Source: an uncultured Acidobacteriota bacterium
GTDB lineage: Bacteria; Acidobacteriota; Terriglobia; Terriglobales; Acidobacteriaceae
Direction of reading: 5' to 3'
Assembly (NCBI GenBank): GCA_903932385.1
Contig: CAIZGA010000325.1
Span: 1 to 13,116 of the forward strand
Length of the DNA stretch: 13,116 bases
Shown: positions 6,266-13,116 of the stretch, piece by piece
Layout of the letters: each line of letters begins with the position of its first letter
Position numbering within the stretch: the stretch's first letter is position 1
Made by a program: the position numbers and the translations under genes
Notes under the pieces: generated by a model
Database searches by the model: none
Told to the model about the DNA's origin: nothing
What the model saw: the letters and a program-made list of their open reading frames with translations, nothing else

Positions 6266-7606
6266 ATGAACTCACATACTCCCATTCACATGATTGACCT
6301 CATTCTTCGCAAACGCGATGGCGGCGAATTATCTGCGGATGAAATCCAGTTCCTGGTGAGCGGCGCCGCCAACCAAAGCATTGACGACTCGCAGCTGGCT
6401 GCGTGGCTGATGGCTACGTGGATCCGCGGGTTGAGTGCTGCCGAACTGAACGCGCTGACTACGGCGATGCGTTACTCCGGCGAGACGTTTGATTCTTCGT
6501 ATCTCGGCAAGACAACAGTGGACAAACATTCTTCCGGCGGCGTGGGAGACAAAACTTCATTTCTTGTTGCACCGATTGTGGCGGCGGCAGGAATTGCCGT
6601 GCCGATGATCAGCGGGCGCGCGTTGGGACACACCGGCGGAACGCTCGACAAACTGGAAACGATTCCCGGATATAAAACGCATCTTTCGCTGGCGGAGTTT
6701 GAACGCGTGCTGAAGATTGCGGGCTGCTCGATTGTGGGGCAGACGACGAACCTGGTTCCGGCGGACCGTGTGTTGTATTCGCTGCGAGACCATACCGGAA
6801 CGGTGGAGTCGCCGTATTTAATTTGCGCATCCATTATGAGCAAGAAGCTTGCCGCGGGATTGAATGCGCTGGTGCTGGATGTGAAGACCGGCACGGGTGC
6901 ATTCCTGCGCGACCAGAATGATGCTGTGTTGCTGGCGAACCTGATGGTGCAAACCGGCGAAGCTGCGGGCACGCACACGGCGGCCATCCTGACCAGCATG
7001 GATGAACCGCTGGGACGCTTTAGCGGCAACTGGATTGAGGTGTGGGAGTGCGTGGATATTCTGCAGGGACACGCGCATCCGATGAGCGCGGACCTGATTG
7101 AGCTGACGCACATTCTTGCGGGTTGGATGATTTATCTGGGAGGCAAAGCGGCGAATGCAAATGAGGGCCGCGTAATTTCTGAAGGCCTGCTGGAAAGCGG
7201 CGCAGCGTATGACCGCTTCCTGAAAATGATGGACGCGCATGGAGCCGATGTTCGCGTATTTATTGATCCGGCCAGCCAGCATCAGCCAACGGTGACGCGA
7301 ATATTCAAGGCGGCACACGATGGCTATTTCCACTGCGCCAACTGCACCGATGCAGGTTGGGCGGTGCAACGGCTGGGCGCGGGACGCAGCCATGTGGGCG
7401 AACCTGTTTCCGCACACGCCGGGCTGGAGATGCACGTGAAGGCCGGTGCGCTGCTGAAAGAAGGCGACGCCATCTGCACACTCTATGCAGACAACGAATC
7501 TCAATTGCATCAGGCGGAGAAAATTCTACGGCGCGCCTTTGCGCTGACTGAGAAGATGCCATACCGCCATCCGCTGATCCGCGAAGTTATCAGCCGGGGC
7601 CGCTGA
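6266..7606 (+). CDS. deoA: Thymidine / pyrimidine-nucleoside phosphorylase
   Basis: The enzyme cleaves thymidine, deoxyuridine and possibly uridine with phosphate to the free base and (deoxy)ribose-1-phosphate. The 446-residue protein has the KHSSGGVGDK phosphate-binding segment (87-96), the family signature SGRALGHTGGTLDKLE (116-131) and the base-binding residues R174 (YSLRD), S189 and K193 (SIMSKK), which keep the spacing of E. coli DeoA R171/S186/K190. The C-terminal alpha/beta domain is intact. Wording such as SIMSKKLAAG and LDVKTGTGAF is closer to Bacillus Pdp than to E. coli DeoA, so broader pyrimidine-nucleoside activity (symbol pdp) is as likely as strict thymidine use. Start is uncertain: ATG 6266, or ATG 6290, which gives the more family-like MIDLILRKRDGG; neither has a clear ribosome-binding site. 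Confidence 0.93.
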   Translation: MNSHTPIHMIDLILRKRDGGELSADEIQFLVSGAANQSIDDSQLAAWLMATWIRGLSAAELNALTTAMRYSGETFDSSYLGKTTVDKHSSGGVGDKTSFLVAPIVAAAGIAVPMISGRALGHTGGTLDKLETIPGYKTHLSLAEFERVLKIAGCSIVGQTTNLVPADRVLYSLRDHTGTVESPYLICASIMSKKLAAGLNALVLDVKTGTGAFLRDQNDAVLLANLMVQTGEAAGTHTAAILTSMDEPLGRFSGNWIEVWECVDILQGHAHPMSADLIELTHILAGWMIYLGGKAANANEGRVISEGLLESGAAYDRFLKMMDAHGADVRVFIDPASQHQPTVTRIFKAAHDGYFHCANCTDAGWAVQRLGAGRSHVGEPVSAHAGLEMHVKAGALLKEGDAICTLYADNESQLHQAEKILRRAFALTEKMPYRHPLIREVISRGR

Positions 7607-7717
7607 CACCAAAAGATTTTTCTGCCATTCGCAGCGAAGATTCGGTACACTTCGCTCTACTCCTCATTGGTTTTGATATCGCAAGAAACGCATTCCCTGT
7701 TTTGGAGGAACTGCCAT
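7607..7717 (+). promoter_or_regulatory. Gap before the nucleoside transporter, with a weak internal promoter candidate
   Basis: This 111-bp gap is the largest inside the nucleoside cluster. CTGCCA (7622-7627), 18 nt and TACACT (7646-7651) resemble sigma-70 boxes at 4 of 6 positions each, so a second start of transcription is possible. I see no stem followed by a T-run that would end the upstream message. The 3' end holds the GGAGG of the transporter gene. Confidence 0.2.
7704..7708 (+). promoter_or_regulatory. Shine-Dalgarno site that sets a TTG start for the nucleoside transporter
   Basis: GGAGG ends 9 nt before the TTG at 7718. A longer reading from a TTG at 7667 would place this site inside the gene and add 17 residues with no family resemblance. 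The signal therefore argues for TTG 7718. Confidence 0.75.
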
Positions 7718-8956
7718 TTGGAACGCTTCACTGGAGTTCTCGGCCTCATCACGCTACTGACTATTGCCTACCTGCTCTCCAACAATCGCCGCGCCATTCG
7801 CTGGCGCACGGTGGCTTGGGGACTGAGCCTGCAAATACTTTTCGCGGTGCTGGTGGTGAAATGGTCCGGCGGTCAGTACCTGTTGCAGCAAGCCAGCAAC
7901 GGCGTTACGTCGATGCTGAACCATTCCTTTGACGGCTCCGCCATGGTCTTCGGAGAACTGGGCGCGCAAAATTCCCCCATTAGCGTTTTTGCCTTCCAGG
8001 TGTTGCCGACGATTATTTTTGTCTCGGCATTTTTCGCGATTCTGTACCACATCGGCGTCATGCAACTCATCATCAAGGTGGTGGCGTGGCTAATGCAGCG
8101 CACTATGGGAACATCCGGCGCCGAATCCACCAACGTTGCGGCGAGCATCTTCATGGGACAGACTGAAGCGCCGCTGACGATTCGGCCATTTCTTCCCGGC
8201 GCGACGCAATCGGAGTTGATGACGATTATGACCAGCGGCATGGCGCACGTTTCCGGCGGCATCATGGCGGCATACATTCATTTCGGGATTAATGCGAAGG
8301 ACCTGCTATCGGCGGTCATCATGACGGCGCCCGGCACGATTATGATTGCGAAAATGCTGGTGCCGGAAACCGAGATACCGGCGACTGCGGGCATTGTGCA
8401 CATGCCGCCGCAGGAAGAACACAAGGACGAAAACTTTGTCGGCGCAATTGCGCGCGGCACCATTGACGGCGGCAAGCTGGCCTTCAACGTCGCCATCATG
8501 CTCATCAGTTTTCTTGCGCTGGTCGGCTTGCTGAACGGCATCCTGGGATACACGAGCGGATTTACGTGGGAACATTTTCATCTGGGGACGCCGAGCAGCC
8601 TGAACCAGATTCTCGGCTTCTTCGGCGCACCGATTGCGTGGCTCATCGGCATACCGTGGCATGAGGCTTCGACGATTGGCAACCTGCTGGGCACGCGCGC
8701 GGTGTTGAATGAATTTGTTGCGTACACACAGCTGGGGCAGATGAAGGCCGCGATTTCGCCGCGAACATTTTCCATCGCGACGTTTGCGTTGTGCGGCTTT
8801 GCGAACCTCGGCTCCATCGGCATGCAGATTGGCGGCATCGGCGCGCTGGCCCCCACGCGTCGCAACGATCTGGCTCGGCTTGGCGTGCGTGCCATGCTGG
8901 CCGGCACGATGGCGAACCTGATTTCCGCATCCATCGTCAGCGTGTTGCTGAAATAA
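7718..8956 (+). CDS. nupC: Concentrative nucleoside transporter (CNT/NupC family)
   Basis: This inner-membrane symporter brings nucleosides into the cell using an ion gradient. From the TTG at 7718 it is 412 residues, normal for bacterial CNT proteins, and begins MERFTGVLGLITLL, followed by the conserved LLSNNRRAI stretch. Many hydrophobic segments are visible. Substrate-site motifs are present: GQTEAPL (about 147-153), PGTIMIAKML, GIPWHEAST...LNEFVAY, and CGFANLGSIGMQ near the C-terminus. GQTE matches the Vibrio CNT whose structure is known and suggests wide nucleoside range rather than strict pyrimidine preference; this is inference. There is no N-terminal signal peptide beyond the first membrane span. 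It sits between the pyrimidine and purine phosphorylase genes, so it is the obvious entry route for their substrates. The assignment to CNT is firm; the symbol is by family. Confidence 0.92.
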   Translation: MERFTGVLGLITLLTIAYLLSNNRRAIRWRTVAWGLSLQILFAVLVVKWSGGQYLLQQASNGVTSMLNHSFDGSAMVFGELGAQNSPISVFAFQVLPTIIFVSAFFAILYHIGVMQLIIKVVAWLMQRTMGTSGAESTNVAASIFMGQTEAPLTIRPFLPGATQSELMTIMTSGMAHVSGGIMAAYIHFGINAKDLLSAVIMTAPGTIMIAKMLVPETEIPATAGIVHMPPQEEHKDENFVGAIARGTIDGGKLAFNVAIMLISFLALVGLLNGILGYTSGFTWEHFHLGTPSSLNQILGFFGAPIAWLIGIPWHEASTIGNLLGTRAVLNEFVAYTQLGQMKAAISPRTFSIATFALCGFANLGSIGMQIGGIGALAPTRRNDLARLGVRAMLAGTMANLISASIVSVLLK

Positions 8957-9001
8957 ATTTCGGCAGGCGCTGACGGTTTAGTCTAAAGAAGGAAAATATT
9001 T

Positions 9002-9865
9002 ATGTCCGACCTTTACGCCAGCATCCGCGAGGCTTGTGATTTTATTTCCAGCCGCGCAAAAATACAGCCGCGCATCGGCATCATTCTCGGCTCAGGACTC
9101 GGCGGATTTGCCGCGCAGGTAGCCGATGCCGTCACGATTCCTTACGCAGAGATTCCTAACTTTCCGCAATCGACGGTGGCCGGACACAGCGGCAAGCTGG
9201 TGCTGGGCAGCATCGGCGGCGTCGCCGTGGCGGTGATGCAGGGACGCGTGCATCCGTACGAAGGCTACACGCCGCAACAGGTCACGTTTCCCATGCGCGT
9301 GCTGGGCGGGCTGGGCATTACGTCGCTGATTGTGACCAACGCGGCTGGCGGCATTCGCACATTGTTGCATCAGGGCGAACTGGTTGCCATCAGCGACCAC
9401 ATTAATCTTTCCGGCATCAACGCGGCAGCGGGGCCGAATGAGGATCGACTGGGACCGAGATTTTTTGACATGAGCGCCGCCTACTCGCCGCAACTTCGCA
9501 AGGCCGCGGTGGCAGAAGCCGCGAAGCAGGGATTCACGCTGACCGAAGGCGTGTATCTGGCGGTGCTGGGGCCGAGCTATGAAACGCCGGCGGAGATTCG
9601 CGCGTTTCGTACGCTGGGTGCAGATCTTGTCGGCATGTCGACGGTGCATGAAGTCATCATCGCGCGGCACATGGGGATTGAAGTGCTTGGCATATCGCTG
9701 GTGACCAACATGGCTGCGGGAGTTCTGGCCGAGCCGATTCATCACGATGAAGTGATGGAGATGGGGCGCAGAGTGGAGGCGCAATTCACCGCGCTGCTGA
9801 CGGCGATGGTGCCGCAGATGGATGCACTGGTTTCGAAAACTGATTCCGGGAAGAATTCCGGATGA
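9002..9865 (+). CDS. punA: Purine-nucleoside phosphorylase (trimeric, class I)
   Basis: The enzyme splits inosine, guanosine and their deoxy forms with phosphate into base and (deoxy)ribose-1-phosphate. The 287-residue protein matches the trimeric PNP family rather than hexameric DeoD. Visible active-site residues are S31 (GSGLGG), R82 and H84 (GRVHPYEGY), E194 (GPSYETPAE), M212/S213 (GMST), N236 (LVTNMAAG) and H248. They align with human S33, R84, H86, E201, M219/S220, N243 and H257. The Asn at 236 predicts preference for 6-oxopurines over adenosine. AAGGA lies 8 nt before the ATG (8989-8993), and the gap from the transporter is 45 bp. The stop overlaps the udk start by 4 bp (ATGA), so the two are translationally coupled. 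Function is well supported. Confidence 0.95.
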   Translation: MSDLYASIREACDFISSRAKIQPRIGIILGSGLGGFAAQVADAVTIPYAEIPNFPQSTVAGHSGKLVLGSIGGVAVAVMQGRVHPYEGYTPQQVTFPMRVLGGLGITSLIVTNAAGGIRTLLHQGELVAISDHINLSGINAAAGPNEDRLGPRFFDMSAAYSPQLRKAAVAEAAKQGFTLTEGVYLAVLGPSYETPAEIRAFRTLGADLVGMSTVHEVIIARHMGIEVLGISLVTNMAAGVLAEPIHHDEVMEMGRRVEAQFTALLTAMVPQMDALVSKTDSGKNSG

Positions 9866-10509
9866 GCAGCGATACGCCGCACTCTTCAGCACGACCTGTA
9901 GTGATTGGCATCGGCGGTTGCTCCGGCTCCGGCAAGACCACGCTGGCGAAGGAACTGGCAGCGCAGCTGGACGCCACGATATTTCCGCTCGACTTGTACT
10001 ATCGCGATTTATCGCAGCTGCCGCTGGAGCAGCGACACCACGGAAATTTTGACCATCCCGACGCGCTGGAGCATGAGCTGTTCATCGCGCATGTTGCCAG
10101 CCTGGCGCAGGGCATCGCAATTGAGCGGCCTGTCTATGATTTTTCCACGCACTCGCGCGTGCATGGGCAGACGGTGAACGTCACGCCAAAGCAGTTTGTA
10201 TTTGTCGAAGGTATATTTGCGCTGCACTATGTGGAGTTGCTGCCGCACTACAGCTACAGCGTCTACGTGGATGCGCCGGACGAACTTTGCTACAAGCGGC
10301 GGCTGGCGCGGGATGTGCGTGAGCGCGGACGCACGCCGGAGTCTGTGCTGCGGCAATACAACGAGACGGCGCTGCCGATGGCAAAGCTTTACGTGCAACC
10401 CTCGAAGCACAATGCGCGGTTGATTGTGAATGGATCGGAATCGATTGACTGGTCGCTGGAGCAGGTGCTTACGCAGATGCGGCTTGCCGGTTTGATGGCG
10501 CCTCGCTAG
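9862..10509 (+). CDS. udk: Uridine kinase
   Basis: The kinase phosphorylates uridine and cytidine to UMP and CMP, the salvage alternative to phosphorolysis. The 215-residue protein has a Walker A motif GCSGSGKT (19-26), a substrate-binding DLYYRD (44-49), NFDHPDAL, PVYDFSTHSR, a Walker B-like FVEGIFAL and an Arg-rich lid (RRLARDVRERGR), all in the usual order. Length is normal for bacterial Udk. It starts in an ATGA overlap with punA and is the last gene of the cluster. Its last 41 bp overlap the 3' end of olsA on the opposite strand, and no terminator is visible beyond the stop. Phosphoribulokinase is a relative, but NFDHPDAL and the lid favour uridine kinase. Confidence 0.93.
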   Translation: MSSDTPHSSARPVVIGIGGCSGSGKTTLAKELAAQLDATIFPLDLYYRDLSQLPLEQRHHGNFDHPDALEHELFIAHVASLAQGIAIERPVYDFSTHSRVHGQTVNVTPKQFVFVEGIFALHYVELLPHYSYSVYVDAPDELCYKRRLARDVRERGRTPESVLRQYNETALPMAKLYVQPSKHNARLIVNGSESIDWSLEQVLTQMRLAGLMAPR

Positions 10510-11251
10510 CAGACTCCCGCAGAGAAAACACAATATTTTCGCAGAGACGCGCGGTCTGTTTGCGGTCTGCAACCGGCACAGTATTTTTTGCAATGCGCAA
10601 ATCCGCATGGACGCCGCGCAGACGCAACATGCGCAGCAGATGCGGCAGGAAGGTCATCTCGCCCCAGTAGCTGATGTCCTGCGCCACGCTGGCGTTGGGT
10701 GGATTTTCCGGCGAGAGCGTGTACCCAAGATGCGCAGCGTGAATTGGAATGACGGCATCGCTGGATTTTTCATCGCACACGGCACCGAAGATGGACGTCT
10801 TGAACGGAAGCACGTGGGTGCCGTCGGTAGTGGTGCCTTCGGGAAAAATCACCACAGGCAGGCCTTGGGATATTTTTTCGCGGATGCGGCGGTTCGCATC
10901 CAGAGCGCTGTGCCGGCGGTTGCGTTCGACATACAACGTGCCCGACATGGTGGAGAGCCAGCCGATGACCGGCCAGCTACGCACCTCACTTTTGGAAACA
11001 AAAAAGCACGGGGCCACGGCGCAGAGCACCAGCACATCCAGATAGCTCATGTGGTTGCAGACCAGCACGCCGCTCGCGGGAAATTCTCCCGTGACGTTAA
11101 TTTCCACGCCGAGCACACGCAGCACACCTCGAGCGCCCTGCCCCGACCAACGCGTGCGCGAATGCACATCACGCGGCCAGTGCAGCGCATAGTCCGCAAA
11201 GCAGATAGCGAGTGCGATGCACAGCTGCAGGGCTTTGAACGTAGTACGCAT
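10469..11251 (-). CDS. olsA: PlsC-type acyltransferase, probably lyso-ornithine-lipid O-acyltransferase OlsA
   Basis: This is a 1-acylglycerol-3-phosphate-acyltransferase-like protein of 260 residues. It has the NHMSYLDVL motif (H67-x4-D72, the catalytic dyad), YVERNRR (107-113) and FPEGTTTDG (136-144, E138), which are PlsC motifs I to III. A hydrophobic N-terminal segment (about 8-24) suggests membrane association. Because it follows olsB by 11 bp on the same strand, the likely job is to esterify the 3-hydroxyl of the lyso-lipid made by OlsB, giving a mature ornithine-type lipid. A general phosphatidic-acid role (PlsC) remains possible. The frame is open well upstream through olsB in another phase, but ATG 11251 is the first sensible start; no clear Shine-Dalgarno site is seen. 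The 3' end overlaps udk by 41 bp, convergently. Confidence 0.82.
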   Translation of the reverse strand: MRTTFKALQLCIALAICFADYALHWPRDVHSRTRWSGQGARGVLRVLGVEINVTGEFPASGVLVCNHMSYLDVLVLCAVAPCFFVSKSEVRSWPVIGWLSTMSGTLYVERNRRHSALDANRRIREKISQGLPVVIFPEGTTTDGTHVLPFKTSIFGAVCDEKSSDAVIPIHAAHLGYTLSPENPPNASVAQDISYWGEMTFLPHLLRMLRLRGVHADLRIAKNTVPVADRKQTARLCENIVFSLRESASEAPSNRQAASA

Positions 11252-11262
11252 ACGATTGCGAA

Positions 11263-12078
11263 TTACAGGCCTTCGAGAAAACGCGCCGCAATGCGCGGGT
11301 GAAGTTCTTCCAGATCGAGCAGCGTGAGGAAGTCGATGGTTTTGAATTCGCGGTCGATGGCCGGTTCGCCGCAGATTTTTGCGCCGATGGTGAGATATGT
11401 GCGTAACAGCTTCGGCACTTCCGCGACAATTATTTCCGACTGCAATAGCGGTTCCTGCGGCAGAGAAAATTCCGGCAGCGGGCGTGTGCGTAAATCCTCG
11501 GCAACGATATATTTCGCCAACGCGCGATAGACGGCAAGGCCTTCGACAGCGTCCTGCGAGGAGAGCGAACTGCAGCCAATCATGTAGCGAATGTTTCGCT
11601 GCAATGCGTATTGTGCAATGCCGCGCCACAACAGGTGCAGCACTTCGGTGGAGCGATGTTCGGCATCGATGCAGGCCCGGCCCAACTCCACCACACGTGA
11701 ACGTAATTTTTCGTACGGGCTGAAATCAAATTCCTGTTCGCTGTAGTATCCAAAATTTTTCGCGGCAATCTCACCGGTTTGCAGGCGATATGTCCCGACA
11801 ACACGGCCCATCTCGGCATGCTCCACAATCAGGTGGTCGCAGACCGCATCGTAGCGGTCGAAATCCATTCGGGTTGCGGCGGAGTCGGCGAGCCCCGCGT
11901 TCAATTCAACATTGAACACATTGAACCGCAGCGCATATGCTGCCATGCGATCGCTTTCAGTATTCGCCATGCGGACCTGATACGGCCCCATGCTCAGCGG
12001 GCGCGACTCTGCCGTTTGGACGACAGGCTCCAATACAGACGCACGGATGCGGCTGGCTGGAAAAGTGCTGGATGACAT
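11263..12078 (-). CDS. olsB: GNAT-type N-acyltransferase, probably ornithine N-alpha-acyltransferase OlsB
   Basis: OlsB links a 3-hydroxy fatty acid from acyl-ACP to the alpha-amino group of ornithine, the first step to ornithine lipids in the inner leaflet. The 271-residue protein shows the OlsB/hemolysin-like GNAT pattern: ALRFNVFNVELN (about 49-60), DAVCDHLIV, GTYRL, FYSE-like YYSEQEFDFSP, VELGRACI and HLLWRGI, then the C-terminal YLTIGAKICGEPAIDREFKTIDF-type end (about 228-250). AAGGAG lies 8 nt before the ATG (12092-12087). It is followed by the PlsC-like gene, the usual OlsB-OlsA pairing. Other amino acids (Gln, Lys, Gly) are used by close relatives, so ornithine is the default reading and not proven. 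The N-terminal 25 residues before the domain look unstructured. Confidence 0.85.
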   Translation of the reverse strand: MSSSTFPASRIRASVLEPVVQTAESRPLSMGPYQVRMANTESDRMAAYALRFNVFNVELNAGLADSAATRMDFDRYDAVCDHLIVEHAEMGRVVGTYRLQTGEIAAKNFGYYSEQEFDFSPYEKLRSRVVELGRACIDAEHRSTEVLHLLWRGIAQYALQRNIRYMIGCSSLSSQDAVEGLAVYRALAKYIVAEDLRTRPLPEFSLPQEPLLQSEIIVAEVPKLLRTYLTIGAKICGEPAIDREFKTIDFLTLLDLEELHPRIAARFLEGL

Positions 12079-12139
12079 TATGGAATCTCCTTGCGCAGGC
12101 CGCTGGTTGCAAGCAGCAATGCAGCCTACGCCAAGGAGT

Positions 12140-12168
12140 TTGATACAGATAAGAAAACGTGCGGTAAA
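12140..12168 (-). promoter_or_regulatory. Sigma-70-like promoter candidate for olsBA
   Basis: On the minus strand TTTACC (12168-12163), a 17-nt spacer and TATCAA (12145-12140) lie about 60 nt before the olsB start. Each box matches consensus at 4 of 6 positions and the spacing is ideal. The rest of the 151-bp gap 12079-12229 shows no clear terminator for the upstream phosphodiesterase gene and no recognisable Pho box. Confidence 0.35.
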
Positions 12169-12229
12169 CGAGCTGTGAAAACTGGTTGAATCCCGCTTGA
12201 ATTTTTTACAGCACGATGAATTGCTGCAT

Positions 12230-13116
12230 TTATTTTGCCGGCGGCGTGTATGCGGGGACCGGATCGGCCGAGTGAACCCATGCGGAATACATTAAATCAC
12301 GCAACATGGATGCACCGGCGGCGAGACGTTCTTCGGTAAAGGCGCGCGACTCGGCTGTGCCTGCGCCAGTGAATCCGCCGACTTTATCCAGCTGGTAAAC
12401 CTTTTCCACCAGCGACTGGGTGTGTCGCAGGTAGGCGACATATTCGGTGAAGACATCATTCATCACATGCGGCTGCGAGACGAGCGAGGAAAAATCTGCG
12501 GGCTTGATGTTGGCGAGGACGAAGGCCGTCTCAAACTGGTAGTGAATATTTTTCGCTGTGGTGTAGCCGTTGGGATTCGGGCCGACCCAGCCGTTGTATT
12601 GGATGGTGGTGTGCAGCGGCTGCGAACCATCGGCGGCGTAGTGACCGAGCCAACCGGCGTAGAAGAGGATGCTCTGTTCGACGGGCTTCGTATCCTGACC
12701 GAGAGTTTTTTCGCTGCGGTACTCGCGGAAGGCGGCCTTGAGTCGCTCGTAAACTTCATTGGTGATGTAGGGCTGCAGGCCGACTTTTTCCACGGTGAGA
12801 TCGGCGGCCTTGTCTGGATAGGCGACCTGCGCTTTGGCCAGCGCACGGATGAAGTCGTAGCGATTGCGCGGCAGCGGGCCGACGAGATCGGCAGTTTCAA
12901 AATCGATGAAGTGTTCCGGCGCCTGCTCGGTGGAGAGCTCCGGCTCGGCGCGCGAACGCCAGCGGTCCGGCTCGGGGCCCAGCCAGGTGATTTCATTCAC
13001 GGCCTCAGGGGTGCGCAGAAAGGCGGGCACGTCGGCGGGCAACGCGAGGACGGCGACATGGTTGATGTATTGATGGCCTTCATTGCCCCATCCGAAAAGC
13101 GCGGGGGTGGCGACGA
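12230..13116 (-). CDS. Secreted zinc phosphodiesterase of the S1/P1 nuclease and phospholipase C superfamily (5' end outside window)
   Basis: The frame runs to the window edge, so the true start and most of the signal peptide are missing. The first encoded residues, VATPALFG, look like a signal-peptidase region, followed by a mature N-terminal Trp (codon 13088-13090). Numbering from that Trp, the zinc ligands of the fold can be followed: W1, H6 (WGNEGH), D42 (PDRW), H60 (EHFID), H150, D154 and H160 (GHYAADGSQPLH), then H183 and E187 (IHYQFE). W1/H6 spacing and H60 match fungal P1 nuclease. The final ligand is Glu, as in Bacillus cereus phospholipase C, where P1 has Asp. It could cleave single-stranded nucleic acid, nucleotides or phospholipid head groups outside the cytoplasm. 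A TTG at 13042 is not the start, because the N-terminal Trp-His motif lies upstream of it. Confidence 0.8.
   Translation of the reverse strand, partial: VATPALFGWGNEGHQYINHVAVLALPADVPAFLRTPEAVNEITWLGPEPDRWRSRAEPELSTEQAPEHFIDFETADLVGPLPRNRYDFIRALAKAQVAYPDKAADLTVEKVGLQPYITNEVYERLKAAFREYRSEKTLGQDTKPVEQSILFYAGWLGHYAADGSQPLHTTIQYNGWVGPNPNGYTTAKNIHYQFETAFVLANIKPADFSSLVSQPHVMNDVFTEYVAYLRHTQSLVEKVYQLDKVGGFTGAGTAESRAFTEERLAAGASMLRDLMYSAWVHSADPVPAYTPPAK

Noticed and set aside
6818..7510. Long open frame on the minus strand opposite the pyrimidine phosphorylase gene (230 codons)
   Set aside because: Fully contained antisense frame without a domain, a ribosome-binding site or a promoter; the plus-strand gene explains the sequence.
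9092..9892. Long open frame on the minus strand opposite punA (266 codons)
   Set aside because: It is antisense to a gene with a full set of active-site motifs. Its translation is rich in Arg, His and Gln with no recognisable domain, as expected from the opposite strand of a GC-rich gene.
10607..11302. Plus-strand open frame opposite olsA (231 codons)
   Set aside because: Antisense to PlsC motifs I to III; composition is typical of a shadow frame.
11252..11629. Upstream extension of olsA over olsB to 11629
   Set aside because: The added 126 residues are the out-of-phase reading of olsB and resemble no acyltransferase; ATG 11251 gives a normal PlsC-like protein.
12113..12227. Inverted repeat GCAGCAAT (12113-12120) and ATTGCTGC (12220-12227)
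   Set aside because: Eight bases about 100 bp apart, partly in simple GCA/GCT-type sequence; likely chance, and not placed like an operator or terminator.
12202..12229. Possible terminator after the phosphodiesterase stop (CAGCA...TGCTG stem)
   Set aside because: The stem is only 5 bp, and on the minus strand it is followed by an A-run, not a T-run.

Overview
The window is ordinary-looking bacterial chromosome, moderately GC-rich and densely coded on both strands. It contains no transposase, phage gene, CRISPR array, tRNA or rRNA. Protein style and gene content suggest an acidobacterium of the Terriglobia type: a CheA with an extra CheW-like domain, a class A penicillin-binding protein with a Pro/Thr/Asn-rich tail, a CNT-type nucleoside transporter and ornithine-lipid genes. 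This placement is an inference from protein resemblance.

Layout. (1) Positions 1-482, plus strand: the C-terminal end of a class A penicillin-binding protein. (2) Positions 494-5716, minus strand: a compact chemotaxis operon transcribed cheA, cheW, cheY, cheB, cheR, with overlaps or very short gaps. It encodes the kinase, coupling protein, response regulator and both receptor-adaptation enzymes, but no receptor and no CheY phosphatase. (3) Positions 5808-10509, plus strand: five nucleoside genes, cdd, deoA/pdp, nupC-type transporter, punA and udk. Together they import nucleosides, deaminate cytidine, release bases and (deoxy)ribose-1-phosphate by phosphorolysis, or trap uridine/cytidine as the monophosphate. 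(4) Positions 10469-12078, minus strand: olsB and olsA, which make ornithine-type aminolipids. The olsA 3' end overlaps the udk 3' end by 41 bp on opposite strands. (5) Positions 12230-13116, minus strand: a secreted zinc phosphodiesterase of the S1/P1 nuclease and phospholipase C superfamily, cut off by the window edge just after its signal-peptide cleavage region.

Several starts differ from the longest open frame. cheR is best started at 1333, cheB at 2516, cheW at 3410, cheA at 5716 (or GTG 5707), olsA at 11251 and the transporter at a TTG at 7718 preceded by GGAGG. No intergenic stretch reaches 300 bases. The longest are 12079-12229, 7607-7717 and 5717-5807; they hold at most weak promoter candidates and no convincing intrinsic terminator.

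I looked for an undescribed system and did not find one I can defend. The points most worth a second look are the tandem CheW-like domains of CheA, the complete nucleoside uptake and salvage cluster divergent from the chemotaxis operon, and a lipid-remodelling pair next to a phosphodiesterase with mixed nuclease and phospholipase ligand features.
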